Shown: positions 22,485 through 25,637 of the stretch, in pieces
Numbering within the stretch: the first letter of the stretch is position 1
Layout of the letters: every line of letters begins with the position of its first letter
Origin: an uncultured Eubacteriales bacterium
GTDB taxonomy: Bacteria; Bacillota; Clostridia; Oscillospirales; Butyricicoccaceae
NCBI GenBank assembly: GCA_900555855.1
Contig: USML01000015.1
Coordinates: 1 to 25,637 of the forward strand
Direction: 5' to 3'
DNA: 25,637 nucleotides
Made by a program: the position numbers and the translations under genes
The notes under the pieces: model-generated
Databases searched by the model: none
The model's input: only the letters and a program-made list of their open reading frames with translations
What the model was told of the DNA's origin: nothing

Positions 22485-22544
22485 GTAAAAAACAGGCAAG
22501 AATTGTCAGGCTTTGCGGTTGACAGTTCCTGTAAAAACAGGCAG
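22485..22544 (+). repeat. Repeated element between spmA and the abrB-like gene
   Basis: GTAAAAAACAGGCA (22485-22498) recurs as GTAAAAACAGGCAG (22531-22544), 46 bases apart, in the same orientation. The second copy also forms a 14-bp palindrome CCTGT-AAAA-ACAGG (22528-22541). Between them TGTCA (22504-22508) faces TGACA (22520-22524). All lie in the divergent control region, so a shared regulator site is possible. Confidence 0.55.
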
Positions 22545-22547
22545 AAT
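22519..22547 (+). promoter_or_regulatory. Promoter of the abrB-like gene
   Basis: TTGACA (22519-22524), 17 bases, CAGAAT (22542-22547). The -35 is perfect and the -10 moderate. The spacer is almost entirely filled by the CCTGTAAAAACAGG palindrome, so a protein bound there would block polymerase. Confidence 0.65.
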
Positions 22548-22578
22548 AAAAGCACTACGAGTTTGAAGGAGCATTGCT

Positions 22579-22818
22579 ATGAAATCCACTGGCATCGTCA
22601 GACATATTGATAATCTTGGCCGCATCACCCTGCCCATCGAGCTGCGTAAGAGCCTGGATATGGCTTGCGGCGATCCCCTGGAGATCTATACGGAGGGCAA
22701 TTCCGTGGTGCTGCGCAAGCACGAATCCAGCTGCGTTTTCTGCGGCAGCAGCAAGAAGGTCACGCTGTTTAAGGACAAGTGCATCTGCGACAACTGCAGA
22801 AGAGAGCTCTCTCTGTAA
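22579..22818 (+). CDS. AbrB-family transition-state regulator with zinc-binding tail
   Basis: The 79-residue protein has an AbrB/SpoVT swapped-hairpin DNA-binding domain (residues 1-47: KSTGIVRHIDNLGRITLPIE, then LRKSLDMACGDPLEIY). A C-terminal CVFCG...CDNC motif, two CxxC pairs, probably binds zinc; clostridial AbrB proteins often carry this. AbrB represses stationary-phase and sporulation genes during growth. The ATG at 22579 follows GAAGGAG. Being beside spmAB and behind a palindrome-bearing promoter, it may regulate itself or spmA. It has its own terminator. Confidence 0.93.
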   Translation: MKSTGIVRHIDNLGRITLPIELRKSLDMACGDPLEIYTEGNSVVLRKHESSCVFCGSSKKVTLFKDKCICDNCRRELSL

Positions 22819-22842
22819 CCGAAGACTGCGCCGGAGGGCGTT

Positions 22843-22878
22843 CCCCGCAAAGCTGGTTTTGCGGGGCTTCTTTTTTTC
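22843..22878 (+). terminator. Intrinsic terminator after the abrB-like gene
   Basis: CCCCGCAAA (22843-22851) pairs with TTTGCGGGG (22858-22866), followed by CTTC and seven T. A second, short hairpin CTTCCGG/CCGGAAG follows at 22878-22896, with no T-run. Confidence 0.88.
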
Positions 22879-22992
22879 TTCCGGAAGCGCCGGAAGGGCA
22901 GCGCAGGCGACGGGCCGCGGCTGCTTTCTCTTCAAGCAATGCGCCGGCAAGGAAAAATATGCGGCGCAGACGGAAAATTCATGGTTTTGTTC

Positions 22993-23021
22993 TTTACTTT
23001 TTCCGGCGTCTTGGGTATGAT
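22993..23021 (+). promoter_or_regulatory. Possible promoter of the hypothetical gene at 23065
   Basis: TTTACT (22993-22998), 17 bases, TATGAT (23016-23021). It is moderate on both boxes. The stretch from 22897 to 22992 before it shows nothing else I can support. Confidence 0.5.
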
Positions 23022-23064
23022 AAAAGGACAACAAACGCTCCGCGGCGGCAAAGGAGAGACGGAT

Positions 23065-23583
23065 ATGAAGAAGGAAAAGGTCAAGGACTATACAGAGCAT
23101 CTGATCGGCGCGGTGAACAAGAGCACCGGCCAGAAGATCAAGGAATTTTTCTTTGGCAGCGGCAAGACCACCAACTGTTACCGCGCCCGGCACCGGACGG
23201 ATAATATCCGGCTGCTCTGGATGGAGGCCGCCCGCTGGGGCACGGTCTATTGCTATCCCTGCGCCCTGGAGACGGAGGACGAGATCCTGGTCTTTGAGAC
23301 GGGCGCCGCCCTGGACTGCAAGGAAAACAACGCCCGGCTGGTGAAAAAATGGACCGGGCTGGTCAATCAGGAAAATATCGTCACCGACTACGAGGTGGAG
23401 GAGCTGAAGAAGGACGACTTCTACGATCTCTTCAAGCAGTACCGGAAGGACGATCTGGATCGGGCCATCGCCCGGGCCGAGCGGGAAAACGGCATCGTCC
23501 GTGAGGAAAATCCGGCGCCGGAGGAGCCGGAGGCCCTGGCCGAGGAGGCCCAGCGGGAAGACGGCAGCCAGGAAGAAAACTGA
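23065..23583 (+). CDS. Unrecognised soluble protein with acidic tail
   Basis: This 172-residue protein has no family I recognise. It has no signal peptide or membrane helix. A compact part (about 1-135) includes the SGKTTNCYRARHRTDNIRLL segment, which looks like but is not a Walker A loop, and the WMEAARWGTVYCYPCALETED strand-rich segment. Two charged helices follow (ELKKDDFYDLFKQYRKDDLD). The last 30 residues are almost all glutamate, alanine and proline, probably disordered. The ATG at 23065 follows AAAGGAGAG. An in-frame ATG at 22939 has no site. It is a single-gene unit between two terminators. Confidence 0.8.
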   Translation: MKKEKVKDYTEHLIGAVNKSTGQKIKEFFFGSGKTTNCYRARHRTDNIRLLWMEAARWGTVYCYPCALETEDEILVFETGAALDCKENNARLVKKWTGLVNQENIVTDYEVEELKKDDFYDLFKQYRKDDLDRAIARAERENGIVREENPAPEEPEALAEEAQREDGSQEEN

Positions 23584-23591
23584 AAAAACAG

Positions 23592-23622
23592 GCCCTGACC
23601 GGGAGCCCGGTCAGGGCTTTTT
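23592..23622 (+). terminator. Bidirectional terminator between the hypothetical gene and the SDR gene
   Basis: A 12-bp stem GCCCTGACCGGG (23592-23603) / CCCGGTCAGGGC (23606-23617) closes on a 2-base loop. It has T5 on one side and an A-run (23583-23588) on the other. Both neighbouring genes point into it. Confidence 0.93.
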
Positions 23623-23639
23623 CATGAGGATCTGGATGC

Positions 23640-24374
23640 TTACAGGCCAAAGCCGCCGTCCACGCCCAGCGTCTGGCCGGTGATGAAGGCGGCCTGCTCC
23701 GAGCAGAGGAACAAAACGGCCTCCGCCACATCCTCCGGGCGGCCGATGCGGCCCAGGGGCGTTTCCTCCGCCAGCGCCGCCATGGTGTCCCCGTCGAAGC
23801 AGGCGCACATGGGCGTGTCGATAACGCCGGGGGCCACGCAGTTCACCCGCACGCCCGCCGGCCCCACCTCCTTGGCCAGCGCGCGGCTGAGCCCGATGAC
23901 GCCCGCCTTGGCGGCGGAATAATGCACCTCGCAGGAAGCGCCGCAGACGCCCCAGACGGAGGAAAGATTCACGATGGCGCCTGCGCCCCGGCGGAGCATC
24001 CCGGGCAGGACCGCCCGGTCAAAGGCAAACACGCCGCCCAGATCCGCGTCCAGCATTCGTCGCCAGTCTTCGTCGGTAAGGTCGGTAAAAAGCTTCTGCT
24101 GGGCAACGCCGGCGCAGCAGACCAGCGCGTCGATGCGCCCGAAGCGGGCCAGCACAGCGTCCACACAGGCGTTTACCTGCGCGGGACAGGCCGCGTCGGC
24201 GGAAAACACCTCCGCGTCGCAGCCCATGGCCCGCAGCGCGTCCCGGAGGGCCCGGGCAGAGGTCTCGTTTTTGCCGAAATGCAGCGCGGTCTGCCAGCCG
24301 TCTTTGGCAAAGGCCCGGGCGCAGGCGCTGCCGATGCCGCCGGAAGCGCCGGTGATGAGGACGGTCTTTCCCAT
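23640..24374 (-). CDS. Short-chain dehydrogenase/reductase, YmfI-like (EF-P 5-aminopentanone reductase) or FabG-like
   Basis: The 244-residue protein is a classical SDR: TGASGGIG (8-15) binds the nucleotide, S139 with Y152-SAA-K156 is the catalytic set, and CVAPGVIDTPM follows. The stretch VAQQKLFTDLTDEDWRRM with SSVWGVCGASCEVHYSAAKAG resembles the YmfI group, which reduces the aminopentanone group on elongation factor P in Firmicutes. A FabG function cannot be excluded. Two usual residues differ: the NNAG motif is CCAG, and the tetrad asparagine seems to be D111. The ATG at 24374 follows AAAGGAG at a rather long 12 bases. In-frame upstream codons have no better site. Confidence 0.82.
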   Translation of the reverse strand: MGKTVLITGASGGIGSACARAFAKDGWQTALHFGKNETSARALRDALRAMGCDAEVFSADAACPAQVNACVDAVLARFGRIDALVCCAGVAQQKLFTDLTDEDWRRMLDADLGGVFAFDRAVLPGMLRRGAGAIVNLSSVWGVCGASCEVHYSAAKAGVIGLSRALAKEVGPAGVRVNCVAPGVIDTPMCACFDGDTMAALAEETPLGRIGRPEDVAEAVLFLCSEQAAFITGQTLGVDGGFGL

Positions 24375-24517
24375 ATTATGCAAAGGCTCCTTTTTTGAAA
24401 TATCGCAGCTTTTATCCATAGTTTAGCACAGAACCGAAGGATTGTATAGAAAAATGGCATAATTTCCTCCCGCGGCGGAAATACTGAGGGAAAACCCGCG
24501 TGACAGGAGGTGTTTTC

Positions 24518-24718
24518 GTGAACAAATTCGCATTGGCGCTGACCATCATCGGCGGCATCAACTGGGGGCTGATCGGCCTGTTCCGGTTCGATCTGGTGGC
24601 CTGGATCTTCGGCGGCAGCACAACCATCGGTAGCCGGATCGTTTACGGTCTGGTAGGTCTGGCGGCGCTGTGGTGCATCGGCCTGCTGTTCCGTCCCCGG
24701 GAAGAGGGCATCGCATAA
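24518..24718 (+). CDS. DUF378 small membrane protein (YuzA-like)
   Basis: The 66-residue protein has two membrane helices with the family pattern: ALTIIGGINWGLIGLFRFDL, then the GSRIVYGLVGLAALW helix. DUF378 proteins are common in Firmicutes and have no known role. The start is GTG at 24518, 5 bases after AGGAGGTG. A reading from 24500 would put the ribosome binding site inside the gene. TGG-CATAAT at 24455-24463 could be an extended -10 promoter. It diverges from the SDR gene. Confidence 0.9.
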   Translation: MNKFALALTIIGGINWGLIGLFRFDLVAWIFGGSTTIGSRIVYGLVGLAALWCIGLLFRPREEGIA

Positions 24719-24742
24719 ATCGGAGAAGGATCCGGAAAAGGC

Positions 24743-24772
24743 TCCGCGGGCAGTTGTCCGCGGACTTTTTTT
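24743..24772 (+). terminator. Intrinsic terminator after the DUF378 gene
   Basis: TCCGCGG (24743-24749) pairs with CCGCGGA (24758-24764) around 8 bases, followed by C and seven T. The ispE promoter overlaps its 3' half. Confidence 0.85.
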
Positions 24773-24782
24773 ATGATATACT
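24754..24782 (+). promoter_or_regulatory. Promoter of ispE, overlapping the previous terminator
   Basis: TTGTCC (24754-24759), 17 bases, TATACT (24777-24782), with TG one base before the -10. The -35 lies in the loop and 3' arm of the terminator hairpin. Confidence 0.65.
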
Positions 24783-24793
24783 GAACCAAGACA

Positions 24794-24811
24794 GCCGGGC
24801 AAAAGCCCGGC
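24794..24811 (+). promoter_or_regulatory. Short hairpin near the 5' end of the ispE transcript
   Basis: GCCGGGC (24794-24800) pairs perfectly with GCCCGGC (24805-24811) around AAAA. No T-run follows. Being within about 10 bases of the expected transcript start, it may protect the mRNA 5' end. Confidence 0.5.
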
Positions 24812-24834
24812 AAGGGAAAAAGGATGAACGGTCA

Positions 24835-25637
24835 ATGAAAACCATCAGCGGCAAGGCGTTTGCCAAGCTCAATCTGTATCTCAGCGTGGAGGGCCTTCGG
24901 CCGGACGGCTACCACGAGCTGGAGACGGTCTTTCAGGCGGTAGACCTGTGCGATCTGGTGGCCATTACGGTCCACCGTCAGGGCGGCATCTCCCTCCGGT
25001 GCAGCCTGCCCTATCTGCCCACCGACGGGCGCAATCTGGCCGTAAAGGCGGCGGAGCTTTTTTTTGAGCTTTCCGGCGTGCAGAATCCGGGGCTGAACAT
25101 CAACATCAAGAAAAATATCCCCGTGGGGGCGGGCATGGCGGGCGGCAGCACCGACGCCGCCTGTGTGCTCCGCCTGCTGAACCGGGCCTTCGGTATGCCG
25201 CTGGGCGAAAAAGCCCTGCATCGCGGCGCCCAGAGCCTGGGGGCAGATGTGCCCTTCTGCCTGATGGGCGGGACGGCGCTGGCCGGCGGCACAGGAGAAA
25301 AGCTTCGCCCCATTCAAACACCCAAGGATCTTTGGTTCGCCATTGGTAAGCCGGCCTTTTCCGTCTCCACCCGGGCGGCCTTCCAGCTGTTTGACCAGGG
25401 CGGCTGGGGCCCCGGCCCGGGCAGCGGCCCGCTGCGTCAGGCCATGGAGGCGGGTGACGCGGCAGAGACGGGGCGGCTGCTTTACAATTCGCTGGAGCTG
25501 CCGGTGGCGCGGCAGTTTCCCCGCATCGCCGCCCTGCGGCAGCAGCTTTTGGACCAGGGGGCCCTGGGAGCACGGATGACGGGCAGCGGATCTGCCGTGT
25601 TTGGCCTGTTTTCCGCCCGGGAGCCGGCAGAGCAGGC
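24835..25637 (+). CDS. ispE: 4-diphosphocytidyl-2-C-methyl-D-erythritol kinase (runs off the window)
   Basis: About 267 residues are visible of a usual 280-300. IspE phosphorylates CDP-methylerythritol with ATP in the non-mevalonate isoprenoid pathway. The N-terminus AFAKLNLYLSVEGLRPDGYH contains the substrate-binding KLNL and DGYHEL motifs. The GHMP-kinase loop is PVGAGMAGGSTDAA (about 98-111), then GADVPFCLMGGTALAGGTGE and, near the edge, ARMTGSGSAVFGLF. The ATG at 24835 overlaps the stop of a four-codon frame (M-N-G-Q, 24824-24838), which sits directly on the AAAAAGG site. The main ribosome binding site is therefore 11 bases away, and translation may be coupled. The C-terminal end lies outside the window. 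Confidence 0.95.
   Translation, partial: MKTISGKAFAKLNLYLSVEGLRPDGYHELETVFQAVDLCDLVAITVHRQGGISLRCSLPYLPTDGRNLAVKAAELFFELSGVQNPGLNINIKKNIPVGAGMAGGSTDAACVLRLLNRAFGMPLGEKALHRGAQSLGADVPFCLMGGTALAGGTGEKLRPIQTPKDLWFAIGKPAFSVSTRAAFQLFDQGGWGPGPGSGPLRQAMEAGDAAETGRLLYNSLELPVARQFPRIAALRQQLLDQGALGARMTGSGSAVFGLFSAREPAEQ

Noticed and set aside
22878..22896. Short inverted repeat CTTCCGG/CCGGAAG after the abrB terminator as another terminator
   Set aside because: No T-run follows on the plus strand. It is short and probably incidental.
23129..23170. SGKTT string in the hypothetical protein as a Walker A motif
   Set aside because: The preceding GxxxxGK spacing is not convincing (FFFGSGKTT lacks the first glycine at the right distance), and there is no Walker B or fold pattern of a P-loop ATPase.

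Overview
The window is GC-rich bacterial DNA packed with short-spaced genes. It most likely comes from the chromosome of an anaerobic, gut-type Clostridia (an Oscillospiraceae-like lineage is my guess, not proven). The evidence is a clostridial glutamate-fermentation operon (glutamate mutase plus methylaspartate ammonia-lyase), spore-maturation genes spmA/spmB, a SigH-like sigma factor, a clostridial AbrB with a zinc-binding tail, RqcH, TrmK, and typical Firmicutes signals (AGGAGG ribosome binding sites, TTGACA/TATAAT promoters, hairpin plus T-run terminators). I see no tRNA, rRNA, CRISPR array, insertion sequence or phage gene. No gene-free stretch exceeds 300 bases.

Layout. (1) 1-6818: class I fumarase-type hydratase (tail of alpha, whole beta), a GntR regulator, then glmS-glmL-glmE-mal. 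Together these can convert glutamate to 3-methylaspartate to mesaconate and, if the hydratase is a mesaconase, on to citramalate. (2) 6843-8541: rarA and a small protein resembling the start of a sigma-70 factor. (3) 8554-11952, minus strand: an envelope operon of SLOG-family gene, cardiolipin synthase and D,D-carboxypeptidase. (4) 12007-14609: rpmH-rnpA-yidD-yidC-jag, the conserved ribosome/RNase P/membrane insertion cluster, here without dnaA or mnmE beside it. (5) 14715-16637: Lrp-type regulator, SigH-like sigma factor, zinc-ribbon protein and a DUF1858 redox-disulfide protein. (6) 16665-19533: trmK, rqcH, tspO. (7) 19537-21346: an antibiotic-resistance-type ABC-F ATPase behind a transcription attenuator with a three-residue leader peptide. 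(8) 21347-23622: spmA-spmB diverging from an abrB-like gene, then an unrecognised acidic-tailed protein. (9) 23640-25637: an SDR reductase of the type linked to EF-P modification, a DUF378 membrane protein, and ispE cut by the window end.

The most interesting points are the ABC-F attenuator with its MHD leader peptide, the GntR regulator and palindromic operator candidate at the glutamate mutase promoter, the hairpin in the rpmH leader, the orphan sigma-like fragment after rarA, and the probable CTG start of the SLOG gene. All coordinates and motifs were read by eye. Family names rest on recognised motifs, not on searches.
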